Below, in pieces: positions 1-7,548 of a stretch of 41,792 nt of DNA (position 1 is the first letter of the stretch; every line of letters begins with the position of its first letter). The stretch lies in assembly GCA_964477265.1 (NCBI GenBank), contig CAYZDJ010000023.1, forward strand, positions 1-41,792, read 5' to 3'. The position numbers and the translations under genes are program-made. The notes below the pieces were generated by a model, which was given only the letters and a program-made list of their open reading frames with translations, did not search any database and was not told the origin of the DNA. Source of the DNA: CAIVPM01 sp964477265 (lineage in GTDB: Bacteria > Bacteroidota > Bacteroidia > Chitinophagales > Chitinophagaceae).

Positions 1-863
1 GTGATACAGTTCGTTCTTATCAGGGTTGTGACAGTGTTTATAATGTGCACAACATTGTGGTGGCGAAATCTACTACAAGCAGTAGGAGTCACACTGATTG
101 TAATAGTTATATATGGAATGGCACTACTTACAACACCAGTGGAACATATACTTACAAAACGATGAATGTTTCAGGCTGTGATTCAATAGCTATACTAGTT
201 TTAACCATTAATGCTTCAACAACAAGTACCACAAACCACACAGCTTGCAACTCGTATACGTGGAGTAATGGTATAACTTATACCACCAGTGGAACATACA
301 CTTACCATTCAACTAATGCTAATGGTTGTGACTCAACAGCGACGTTAAACTTAATCGTTAATCCTAATCCAGTAATTAATATTCAAGACACATTCTTTGT
401 TTTGGCAAATCAATCAATTGTATTGACAAATAATATTACTGATGGGGATATGTATAAATGGTCGCCAGGTATTTATTTGAATTATGATTCTGTAGAACAA
501 CCTATTTGTACACCACTAGCATCACAAACTTATTCGTTAAATGTTTCAAATAATTTTGGATGTAAGGCAAATACTAAAAAAGTAGTTGTGCAATTAGTAA
601 ACAATGTTGCAGTGGTAAATGTGTTTACACCAAATGGTGATGGAATTAATGACACTTGGGATTTGACTGAGTTTGTAAAACTTGGTGGTACATCAGTAAA
701 AGTTTTTGATAGGGGAGGAACTGTTGTATATCAATCAAGAAACTTAAACAGTAAATGGGATGGTAAAAAAAATGGACAAGTTTTACCAATAGGTACATAT
801 TATTATGTTATTGATATCCTAAATTATAAAAATTTATCTGGTGCTTTAACTATATTAAGATAA
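1..863 (+). CDS. 3' part of a type IX-secreted repeat adhesin (CHU_C C-terminal domain)
   Basis: The reading frame is open from base 3 at the window edge, so the gene is cut at its 5' end. The visible part starts inside a repeat of the form DTV-S-QGCDS-YN, followed by two related units with paired cysteines (pattern CNSY-W-G-TY-TSGTYTY...GCDS). A beta-rich linker follows, then about 85 residues with the gliding-motility/type IX sorting pattern: VFTPNGDGINDTW, a KVFDRGG strand, KWDGKKNG and a final YYYVIDI strand. Such C-terminal domains in Bacteroidota direct export through the type IX system and attachment at the cell surface. The first repeat matches those of the adhesin at 12595-15984, so the two are related. 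The ligand cannot be inferred. Confidence 0.85.
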   Translation, partial: DTVRSYQGCDSVYNVHNIVVAKSTTSSRSHTDCNSYIWNGTTYNTSGTYTYKTMNVSGCDSIAILVLTINASTTSTTNHTACNSYTWSNGITYTTSGTYTYHSTNANGCDSTATLNLIVNPNPVINIQDTFFVLANQSIVLTNNITDGDMYKWSPGIYLNYDSVEQPICTPLASQTYSLNVSNNFGCKANTKKVVVQLVNNVAVVNVFTPNGDGINDTWDLTEFVKLGGTSVKVFDRGGTVVYQSRNLNSKWDGKKNGQVLPIGTYYYVIDILNYKNLSGALTILR

Positions 864-869
864 AATCTA

Positions 870-900
870 TTTGGAGAATAACTCTATTCCACTATTTTTG
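870..900 (+). promoter_or_regulatory. Bacteroidota-type promoter of the CAU tRNA
   Basis: TTTG at 870-873, a 19-base spacer, then TATTTTTG at 893-900. This is an exact fit to the Bacteroidota -33/-7 consensus (TTTG-N19-TAnnTTTG). The tRNA begins 26 bases after the -7 box, which leaves a short 5' leader. The match is seen in the sequence; promoter activity is inferred. Confidence 0.75.
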
Positions 901-926
901 CAGCCCAAATAATTTGTGAAAACGAA

Positions 927-1000
927 GGGCCTATAGCTCAGTTGGTTAGAGCACCTGACTCATAATCAGGGGGTCACTGGTTCAACCCCAGTTGGGCCCA
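927..1000 (+). tRNA. tRNA with CAU anticodon (Ile2 or elongator Met)
   Basis: A complete 74-base cloverleaf. The acceptor stem is GGGCCTA/TGGGCCC with one G-T pair and discriminator A1000. The D stem is GCTC/GAGC, the anticodon stem CCTGA/TCAGG, and the T stem ACTGG/CCAGT with loop TTCAACC. The anticodon is CAT at 961-963. CCA is not encoded (the next bases are CAA). A CAT anticodon without initiator features fits either elongator tRNA-Met or the AUA-reading tRNA-Ile2, whose C34 is changed to lysidine by TilS. From memory, the acceptor stem resembles Bacteroidota isoleucine tRNAs, so I lean slightly to Ile2, but the identity is not settled. Confidence 0.95.
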
Positions 1001-1001
1001 C

Positions 1002-1032
1002 AAAAAAGCAAGACACCTAGTCTTGCTTTTTT
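1002..1032. terminator. Bidirectional hairpin terminator between tRNA and ispD
   Basis: A perfect 13-bp stem (AAAAAAGCAAGAC paired with GTCTTGCTTTTTT) with a 5-base loop. It has a T run on each strand. It starts 2 bases after the tRNA and ends 4 bases from the ispD stop codon, so it can terminate both converging transcripts. Confidence 0.9.
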
Positions 1033-1035
1033 AAT

Positions 1036-1701
1036 TTATTTAATCAAACTTTCAGCAACAATTAAATCAACTGGTCTGGTAATTTTTATATTGTTATAAT
1101 TCCCTTCGCATAAAAATACATTTACACCAGATGCTTCCACAACTGTTGCTTCATCAGTAAAAGCTTCGTTGTAATTTTGTTCAAATGCAGGAAGTAAAAT
1201 GCTTGATAAAAACGTTTGTGGGGTTTGTACAATTTGCACATTGTTCCTATCTATAACTTTATGCCTTTTCCCTTCTGTCAATCTTATGCTATCTGTTGCA
1301 GCAACTACTGGTATTGCACTTCCTTTTTCAATGGCCTCATGATAACAGCGTTCTATCAAAGCCTTATCCACAAGGCATCTTACAGCATCGTGCACAAAAA
1401 CTATGCTTTCTTCTTTCACTAATTGCAATCCATTTTTTACAGAATGAAACCTTGTTTCACCACCAATAGTTAAAGTAATCTTGCTGGCTTTTTCTTTGAA
1501 AGATTGTTGTATTTTTTCGCCAGTCTGCAAATGTTCTTTTGGTAATACAATAATAATTTCTATATCATTATATACACTTAAAAAGGCGTTTATTGTATGC
1601 CATAAAATAGGTTTATTATTAAGTAGTAAAAATTGTTTTGGTGTTGTTATACCCATTCTTACACCACTGCCTCCAGCAACTATTACAGCACATTTTTTCA
1701 T
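1036..1701 (-). CDS. ispD: 2-C-methyl-D-erythritol 4-phosphate cytidylyltransferase
   Basis: IspD couples MEP with CTP to give CDP-methylerythritol, the third step of the non-mevalonate isoprenoid pathway, in the cytoplasm. The protein is 221 residues, close to the usual size. Visible family motifs are the nucleotide-binding loop GGSGVRMG with PKQF (residues 10-24), GGETR (80-84), HDAVR (104-108), TDEATVVE (182-189) and NIKITRPVDL (204-213). The start is an ATG; no other in-frame start fits the N-terminal loop. The gene stands alone, with a terminator 4 bases past its stop and a divergent peptidase gene upstream. No ispF is fused or adjacent. Confidence 0.95.
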   Translation of the reverse strand: MKKCAVIVAGGSGVRMGITTPKQFLLLNNKPILWHTINAFLSVYNDIEIIIVLPKEHLQTGEKIQQSFKEKASKITLTIGGETRFHSVKNGLQLVKEESIVFVHDAVRCLVDKALIERCYHEAIEKGSAIPVVAATDSIRLTEGKRHKVIDRNNVQIVQTPQTFLSSILLPAFEQNYNEAFTDEATVVEASGVNVFLCEGNYNNIKITRPVDLIVAESLIK

Positions 1702-1756
1702 AAACGCTTAATGTAAAGAAAAATATTTGTTTTATAGAAACACAAATAAACTAATA

Positions 1757-1792
1757 AACAAATAAATTAATGAACTAAAATTGCGATATGAA
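1757..1792 (+). repeat. 36-bp start-site element, copy 1
   Basis: This stretch ends with the ATG and second codon of the S41 peptidase gene. It matches 3300-3335, around the start of the next gene, at 32 of 36 positions with no gaps and with both ATGs in register. It contains TAAAATTG at 1776-1783, one mismatch from the TAnnTTTG -7 box, four bases before the ATG. It may be a duplicated promoter/start region; function is inferred. Confidence 0.6.
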
Positions 1793-3308
1793 TTTTAAAC
1801 CTTCTATTATTCTCTTTTTTCTGGCTGTATATTTCTCATCTTGCGTAGCAACAAAAAATAAAAACTACACGTTTAATCAAAAATATAGTGCAACAAAAGT
1901 TAAAGATGATATTGTTTTATTAAAGAAAATTTTAGAAGCTAATCATCCATCACTATATTGGTACACAACAAAAGATAGTATTGATAATTATTTCAATGAA
2001 ACCCTTGCCAGCATTATAGATTCATTAACAGAGATACAAGCAAAAAATAAAATTGCCTGTATTGTTTCGAAAATCAAATGCGGACATACCAGTGTTCATT
2101 TTTCAAAGCAATTTATGGCGTTAGCAGATAAATACAAGTATCCACAATTTCCTTTGTCAATAAAGGTTTGGAAGGATAGCTTTGTTGTTTTGGGATATTA
2201 TAATAAGGAAGATTCTTTATTGAAAAGGGGTACAATTATTACATCAATTAATGGCAAAAGGAATAAGCAAATTACTGACGAAATATTTCAATACATAAGC
2301 ACAGATGGCAATAGCAATAATTTTAAAAATCAAAGTTTGAGTAGCAATTTTCCTGCATGGTATAGAAATGTTTATGGCGTGGATAGCAATTATATAATTA
2401 CATATTTGGATAGCAATAAACTTGAAAAAAGCACTACTATTAAATGGCATTATCCAAAACCAGATACAGCAAAAAAGAAAATAGATTCTACCAAAACCAT
2501 TGTTGTTATTGAAAAACCAAAGCCCAAACCAAAACCCACATTAAGCAAACGCCAATTAAAGTTGCGTACTTACAGAACATTTAATATTGATACTAGTATA
2601 AGTACTGCATTTATAAAGGTGAATACTTTTAGCAAAGGTAATTTGCAAAGTTTTTTTGATGATTGTTTTGCTACTATAGATCAAAAAAATCTTAAAAACC
2701 TTGTTATAGATTTAAGAGAAAATGGAGGTGGTAGAATTGACCATAGCATTTATTTTTTAAAATATTTAATGGATAGTAGTTTTAAAATTGCAGATACAGT
2801 TGCTGCTGTAAGCAGAAAGTTTGAGTATGGAAATTATATAAAAGGCTGGTTTGGTTACTGGACATTGTCTCATCTTTTTGCTACTAAAAAGAGTGATGGT
2901 TTAATACATAATCGTAGATACGAAACACATTACTTTAAACCAAAAACCAAATACCATTTTAATGGAAATGTATATGTCATTCAAGGTGGATATACATTTT
3001 CTGCATCAACTATTTTTACCAGCTTTTTAAAAGGACAAAGCAATGTAAAAATTATTGGAGAAGAGACTGGTGGTGGATTGTATGGAAATAGTGCAATGCA
3101 CATTCCCAATATTTATTTGCCTAATACAAAGTTGCGTGTTCGTTTACCTATGTATAGATATGTGATGCATAAAGATAGACCAAAAGGGCAAGGTGTGTTG
3201 CCAGATATTGAAATTGAGCCAAGCAGTTTTGCCATACAAAATGCTATAGATTTAAAGATGACAGAAGTTTTGAAATTGATTAGAAAAAGTAATAAGCAGA
3301 ACAAATAA
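1788..3308 (+). CDS. S41-family peptidase, predicted lipoprotein
   Basis: A secreted serine peptidase of the C-terminal-processing/tail-specific (S41) family, probably membrane-anchored: the N-terminus is a signal peptide with lipobox YFSSC and candidate lipidated Cys19. A PDZ-like stretch (LLKRGTIITSINGK) precedes the peptidase core. The core shows LVIDLRENGGG and a GGYTFSAS segment whose Ser405 is the likely nucleophile, then GEETGGG and, near the C-terminus, GVLPDIEIEPS, all usual for the family. A lysine- and proline-rich linker (about residues 220-258) separates the PDZ-like part from the core. The 506-residue length is normal. The substrate is unknown. Only 22 bases separate it from the next gene, so co-transcription is possible. 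Confidence 0.85.
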   Translation: MNFKPSIILFFLAVYFSSCVATKNKNYTFNQKYSATKVKDDIVLLKKILEANHPSLYWYTTKDSIDNYFNETLASIIDSLTEIQAKNKIACIVSKIKCGHTSVHFSKQFMALADKYKYPQFPLSIKVWKDSFVVLGYYNKEDSLLKRGTIITSINGKRNKQITDEIFQYISTDGNSNNFKNQSLSSNFPAWYRNVYGVDSNYIITYLDSNKLEKSTTIKWHYPKPDTAKKKIDSTKTIVVIEKPKPKPKPTLSKRQLKLRTYRTFNIDTSISTAFIKVNTFSKGNLQSFFDDCFATIDQKNLKNLVIDLRENGGGRIDHSIYFLKYLMDSSFKIADTVAAVSRKFEYGNYIKGWFGYWTLSHLFATKKSDGLIHNRRYETHYFKPKTKYHFNGNVYVIQGGYTFSASTIFTSFLKGQSNVKIIGEETGGGLYGNSAMHIPNIYLPNTKLRVRLPMYRYVMHKDRPKGQGVLPDIEIEPSSFAIQNAIDLKMTEVLKLIRKSNKQNK

Positions 3309-3335
3309 ATTTACAAACTAAAATTGCTATATGAA
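3300..3335 (+). repeat. 36-bp start-site element, copy 2
   Basis: Second copy of the element at 1757-1792 (32/36 identical). It spans the stop codon of the S41 gene and the ATG of the SRPBCC gene, and contains TAAAATTG at 3319-3326, four bases before the ATG. If it is a promoter, the SRPBCC/VOC pair can be transcribed independently of the peptidase. Confidence 0.6.
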
Positions 3336-4179
3336 AAAAATTGAATTTCAAGTTGACATTAATGCCTCTGCACAAAAAGTGTGGCAGGTAATGTGGTTCC
3401 ATCAAACATATAAAAAATGGACTACTGTTTTTTGTGAAGGAAGTTATTACAAAGGTGAGCTAAAAGAAGGCAATCAAATTCACTTTTTAACACCAGATGG
3501 TCGTGGAATGTATAGTAGTGTAGAAAGCTTTAAACCTAATGAATACGCAGCTTTTAAGCATATTGGTGATATAAAAGACTTTGAAGAACAGCCTAAAGAA
3601 AATTTTGATTGGAGTGGTGCTTTGGAAACCTATAGTTTAAGTGAAGAGAATGGAATAACAACTGTAAAAGCTATTAATGATGCAGCACCTGAATTTGAAG
3701 ACTGGTTCAATAATGTTTTTCCAAAGGCAATGAAAGTAATTAAGGACATGGCAGAGCAACCAACCAATATTATAATTGAAACAGCTGTTAATGCAGCCAT
3801 TGAAAAAGTATGGAATTGCTTTACACAACCACAACATATAATGCAGTGGAATAATGCAAGCCCAGATTGGCACACACCTAATGCAACAAATGATTTACAA
3901 GTTGGTGGAAAATTTAATTACAGAATGGAAGCAAAGGATGGAAGTTTTGGTTTTGATTTTAATGGAACATATACTGCCATTGAGTTGCACAAGAAAATTG
4001 AATACACTATTGAAGGTGGCAGAAAGGTAAGTGTTGATTTTAGTGAAGACAATAACGCTGTTAAAATTATGGAAACCTTTGAAGCTGAAGAAGAGAATAC
4101 ATACGACTTGCAAGAAATGGGCTGGCAAGCTATTTTAAACAATTTTAAAACTTATACTCAGCAAATTAATTATGAATAA
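3331..4179 (+). CDS. Tandem SRPBCC / AHSA1-like protein
   Basis: A cytoplasmic protein of 282 residues built from two START-like (SRPBCC) halves. Residues 1-140 form a first half beginning with a typical strand-helix entry (FQVDINASAQKVWQVMW...KKW). Residues 147-282 form a clearer AHSA1-type half (IIIETAVNAAIEKVWNCFTQP, QVGGKFNYRM, GWQAILNNF). The fold binds hydrophobic ligands; AHSA1-like bacterial members mostly have no assigned function. No signal peptide is seen. The last 8 bases overlap the start of the following VOC gene (ATGAATAA), so the two are translationally coupled. SRPBCC and VOC genes often sit together in Bacteroidota, which suggests a shared small-molecule role, but none can be named. 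Confidence 0.8.
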   Translation: MKKIEFQVDINASAQKVWQVMWFHQTYKKWTTVFCEGSYYKGELKEGNQIHFLTPDGRGMYSSVESFKPNEYAAFKHIGDIKDFEEQPKENFDWSGALETYSLSEENGITTVKAINDAAPEFEDWFNNVFPKAMKVIKDMAEQPTNIIIETAVNAAIEKVWNCFTQPQHIMQWNNASPDWHTPNATNDLQVGGKFNYRMEAKDGSFGFDFNGTYTAIELHKKIEYTIEGGRKVSVDFSEDNNAVKIMETFEAEEENTYDLQEMGWQAILNNFKTYTQQINYE

Positions 4180-5014
4180 CTCAATACATCCGTGTCTTTG
4201 GTTTGATGGCAATGCAAAAGAAGCAGCTAGTTTTTATTGCTCTCTTTTTGATAACAGCAACATAACTGTTGATACGCCAATGGTGGCAAATTTTAATTTA
4301 TGTGGTGAAAAATTTATGGGCTTAAATGGCGGCCCCATGTTTAAATTCAATCCATCAATTTCTTTTTTTATTTTTTGTAAAACTATTTCTGGTGTTGAAT
4401 CTATGTGGAATGCATTAAGTGAAAATGGAATGACTTTTATGCCATTAGATGAGTATCCATGGTCAAAAAAATATGGCTGGTGCAGCGATAGATTTGGCTT
4501 AAGCTGGCAGGTAATGCTTGATGAAAATATAGAGCAAAACCAAAAAATTGTTCCATCGTTAATGTTTGCAAATGCACAGGCTGGCAAGGCTGAACAAGCA
4601 ATGGGTTTATATACTTTGTTGTTTGATAACAGTAATGTTGTAATGGTTAATAAATATGCTGAAAATGAAAATCAGCCAGAAGGAAATATTAAATATGCAC
4701 GATTTGCATTGAACAAAAAGGAGTTTAGTGTAATGGATAATGCAATGCCTTTTGAACACAACTTTAATGAAGCCATAAGTTTTGTTATAGAGTGTGAAAC
4801 ACAGGCAGAGATTGATTTTTATTGGGATAAGTTAATTGAAAATGGTGGAGAGGAAAGCAGGTGTGGTTGGTTGAAAGATAAGTTTGGAGTAAGCTGGCAA
4901 GTAGTGCCTAAAGTGTTGGGCAGTTTAATGACTGACCCAGAAAGAGCAATAAAGGTAATGCAGGCTTTTATGAAAATGAATAAATTTAATATTGAAGAAT
5001 TACTGAATGCATAG
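4172..5014 (+). CDS. Tandem VOC-family (PhnB-like) protein
   Basis: Two PhnB/3-demethylubiquinone-methyltransferase-like VOC (glyoxalase-fold) domains in 280 residues. Domain 1 (about 1-125) starts HPCLWFDGNAKEAASFYCSLF; domain 2 (about 130-270) starts PSLMFANAQAGKAEQAMGLY. Both end in the same pattern of a Tyr/Cys-Gly-Trp stretch, D-FG-SWQV (YGWCSDRFGLSWQV and CGWLKDKFGVSWQV), showing an internal duplication. The family is cytoplasmic and mostly uncharacterised; the methyltransferase name is historical. It overlaps the SRPBCC gene by 8 bases and is followed at once by a strong terminator, so it closes this operon. Confidence 0.85.
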   Translation: MNNSIHPCLWFDGNAKEAASFYCSLFDNSNITVDTPMVANFNLCGEKFMGLNGGPMFKFNPSISFFIFCKTISGVESMWNALSENGMTFMPLDEYPWSKKYGWCSDRFGLSWQVMLDENIEQNQKIVPSLMFANAQAGKAEQAMGLYTLLFDNSNVVMVNKYAENENQPEGNIKYARFALNKKEFSVMDNAMPFEHNFNEAISFVIECETQAEIDFYWDKLIENGGEESRCGWLKDKFGVSWQVVPKVLGSLMTDPERAIKVMQAFMKMNKFNIEELLNA

Positions 5015-5020
5015 TACATA

Positions 5021-5052
5021 AAAAGAGGGCAGATTTTAAATCTGCCCTCTTT
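5021..5052. terminator. Bidirectional terminator between the VOC gene and the MG2/plug gene
   Basis: A GC-containing perfect hairpin, AAAAGAGGGCAGATTT paired with AAATCTGCCCTCTTTT around a single-base centre, with A/T runs on both sides. It fills the 39-base gap between the convergent stops at 5014 and 5054. Confidence 0.9.
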
Positions 5053-5053
5053 T

Positions 5054-7438
5054 TTATTCAATTATTTTTTCAACCCAGGTCATCTTACCATCAGCATTCA
5101 TTCCACATAAAACAATCCTGTATTTTTTTGTTACATCATTGTTGTAAAACTCAATTGTTGCTTTATGTTTTAAATGATTTGTTATAATGTATGGATTCCA
5201 GTAAAGCGTTTCCCTTAAGTCTGCTGTTGCTGTAGTTTCTTTGTCATAATTTGGACTGTAAAATTGCTTAATGGCTGTATAGCCTTCTAAATACTTAAAT
5301 GCCAGTCCCCTGCCAGGAATACTTTTAGCATCATTGCCCTTGCGTGTATAAATAGCAATTGCACCACCTGCACCACCACCACTGCTGCCATAAAATGGAG
5401 GACGAAAAACCTTTATATAAGCCACTTCATTCATGCTGATTGAATTTACAACATCTGCATCAACACCCATTTCATCGAGAAAAAAACTTGTGGCACTGCC
5501 ACGCCAGGTAACATTTACATCGCCACCATTATTATTAATGTTTAATCCTGCAACTGTGCCACTTAAATATTGAAAAACATTAAAGCTGCTTTGAGCTCTT
5601 ACATCATTCATCACATCAAACTGCAATGCATCTCCTCCAGAAAAAAGGTTTGATGTGTATTTTTCATCTAAAATATCCTTAGCACTTTTTCTTCTTGTTT
5701 CAAGCACTAACTCGTCTAAATCTCCCTTACCTTTTTTCTTAGCATACTGCTTGTACTCTTCATTTAATTTTTTCATCTTTTCGTAATAGGTGTAATCAAT
5801 TTGTGCAGCATTGGCAAGGCTTTCATTAAAATATCTTGGTAATGGCTTATTAAATAATCCATTTGTAAAAACTACTTCAGCATCGCTATTCAATTTTTTA
5901 TTTGCTAAAAAAGAATAAGTAAGCTTTAGCCTGTCATAAAATATAAAATTGTTTTTGCCAAAGACTCCTTTACGTGATACAGGCAATATGTATTGCTTGC
6001 GTAAGCTATCAATGGTTTCTACAAATAATATCATTTGTTGTTCGGGCAAAATATTACCAAAATTTGCATATAGATTTCCAGTAATATTTAAGTAAGTTGT
6101 ATCTTTTGCATACTTTAAATATGGCATTTGATTATTAAATATCTTTTGCCAGTTGTATTTACGCCAGCCATTTGTAAGCATTACCAAATCTAAATGCTGT
6201 TGTGCAGTTTCATTGTTTTGCAAATAATAGTTTGCATTATTTATTTTGCCTTTTATATCTGCATTTAACAATAAATAAGAAAAGATATTTGATGTGCTAT
6301 CACTTGCAACATTGGCATCAGTAATGGAAATGCTCATATTGCTTAATGCACGATCAGCCACTTCTATTTCAACAACATTTTTACCACGTTTTGTTATATT
6401 TTTTGTTGTAGCATTTACTGTTGAGGCAAAGCTGTAATCATTGTTATTTATAAAAACCATGCGTTCTGCCAAAGGCAGATAATTAGCATTAAAAATAGTT
6501 ACCTGCATTATGCCTGTTCCAAAATTTGATATAGGTATATCAACCCTTTGAGAAGTTTTTGTAAGTAATTTTATTTTTGCTTTGTACACAGTATTGCTAT
6601 TCATAAAGCACATAACATGTAACACTTTTTTATCATCAGTTGTGTTTTGTGTTCTTATAACATTGGCTAAAATTGCGTTAGGTGTAGATTGAATCTGCAA
6701 TGAAATGCCATCTTCTGCAACGCTTGGCAGCACGGTGTTTTGTGGTGTATTTGTAATGCTGTCTTGCCAGTATGCTGTGTAAGTTTCTTTGCTGCTTGGT
6801 GCTTCCAAATAAAACATTCCCATTCCGTCATGTTCGGTTCTAAACGAATCTAGCACCACGTTAGCACTGTTTTTAATAACGCCTTTTACTGGTAATGGAT
6901 TTTGAAATTGGTCTGTTGTCTTAAATGCAATAAAACTGCTAATGCCATTAATAATATCGCCACCTTCAGGAAAAAAAGTAAGCGTTGGTTTTATTTGCTT
7001 TGATAAATTAGTTGGATAATCATTTTGGTAAACAGTAATATTTTTATTGTATAAAAATGCTGTATCAAAATTCATCATCCAGGTAGTGTAAGCCTTTATG
7101 TGTAAGGATTTGCCCTTATATGTGCTATCAATTACAAACTGCCCATTTGTTGAGGATTGAATAATAGGAAATGATTGGTGTTGAATTAACTGTCCACTAT
7201 CATTATACCAGTCAGCATAAAAATTTTTGCTAATGGTAGATAGCAGGTTGCCTTCTTTTAAATATGCCTTAAACCATATTGTTTCACCTTTTTTATATAT
7301 GGCTTTATCAAAATGCATATACATTTTTTCTTGCCCATAATCATTTGCAATGATTGACAAAATACTATCCTTGCTTTGAGACTTGGCTATATTTAAAACA
7401 ATACAAAACGAAATGATAAATACTATTTTTCTATACAT
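5054..7438 (-). CDS. MG2-like / TonB-receptor plug-domain protein, paralogue 1
   Basis: A secreted 794-residue protein with a signal peptide (about 1-20, ending near AKSQS). The N-terminal third resembles the MG2 domain of alpha-2-macroglobulins (MYMHFDKAIYKKGETIWFKAY), followed by a FFPEGGDII segment typical of these Bacteroidota proteins. The region at about 595-705 resembles a TonB-dependent-receptor plug (SSFNVFQYLSGTVAGLNI, VTWRGS, GGAIAIYTRKG). No 22-strand barrel follows, so it is not a receptor. It is probably periplasmic or outer-membrane associated. The family's function is not established. It is the downstream member of a tandem pair of near-equal length; the stop is shared with a bidirectional terminator. 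Confidence 0.75.
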   Translation of the reverse strand: MYRKIVFIISFCIVLNIAKSQSKDSILSIIANDYGQEKMYMHFDKAIYKKGETIWFKAYLKEGNLLSTISKNFYADWYNDSGQLIQHQSFPIIQSSTNGQFVIDSTYKGKSLHIKAYTTWMMNFDTAFLYNKNITVYQNDYPTNLSKQIKPTLTFFPEGGDIINGISSFIAFKTTDQFQNPLPVKGVIKNSANVVLDSFRTEHDGMGMFYLEAPSSKETYTAYWQDSITNTPQNTVLPSVAEDGISLQIQSTPNAILANVIRTQNTTDDKKVLHVMCFMNSNTVYKAKIKLLTKTSQRVDIPISNFGTGIMQVTIFNANYLPLAERMVFINNNDYSFASTVNATTKNITKRGKNVVEIEVADRALSNMSISITDANVASDSTSNIFSYLLLNADIKGKINNANYYLQNNETAQQHLDLVMLTNGWRKYNWQKIFNNQMPYLKYAKDTTYLNITGNLYANFGNILPEQQMILFVETIDSLRKQYILPVSRKGVFGKNNFIFYDRLKLTYSFLANKKLNSDAEVVFTNGLFNKPLPRYFNESLANAAQIDYTYYEKMKKLNEEYKQYAKKKGKGDLDELVLETRRKSAKDILDEKYTSNLFSGGDALQFDVMNDVRAQSSFNVFQYLSGTVAGLNINNNGGDVNVTWRGSATSFFLDEMGVDADVVNSISMNEVAYIKVFRPPFYGSSGGGAGGAIAIYTRKGNDAKSIPGRGLAFKYLEGYTAIKQFYSPNYDKETTATADLRETLYWNPYIITNHLKHKATIEFYNNDVTKKYRIVLCGMNADGKMTWVEKIIE

Positions 7439-7548
7439 AGTTAATAATTTCGATTCAAAGATTGTTTAAATATTTACCTGTAAAGTTAAATTTTGTTTAA
7501 AGGAAAATGTTCAGCTTAGTTTTAATGGATATTGCTATTTTATTATTT

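Noticed and set aside
4234..4587. 117-codon open frame on the minus strand
   Set aside because: It is antisense to the VOC gene, which has two clear domains.
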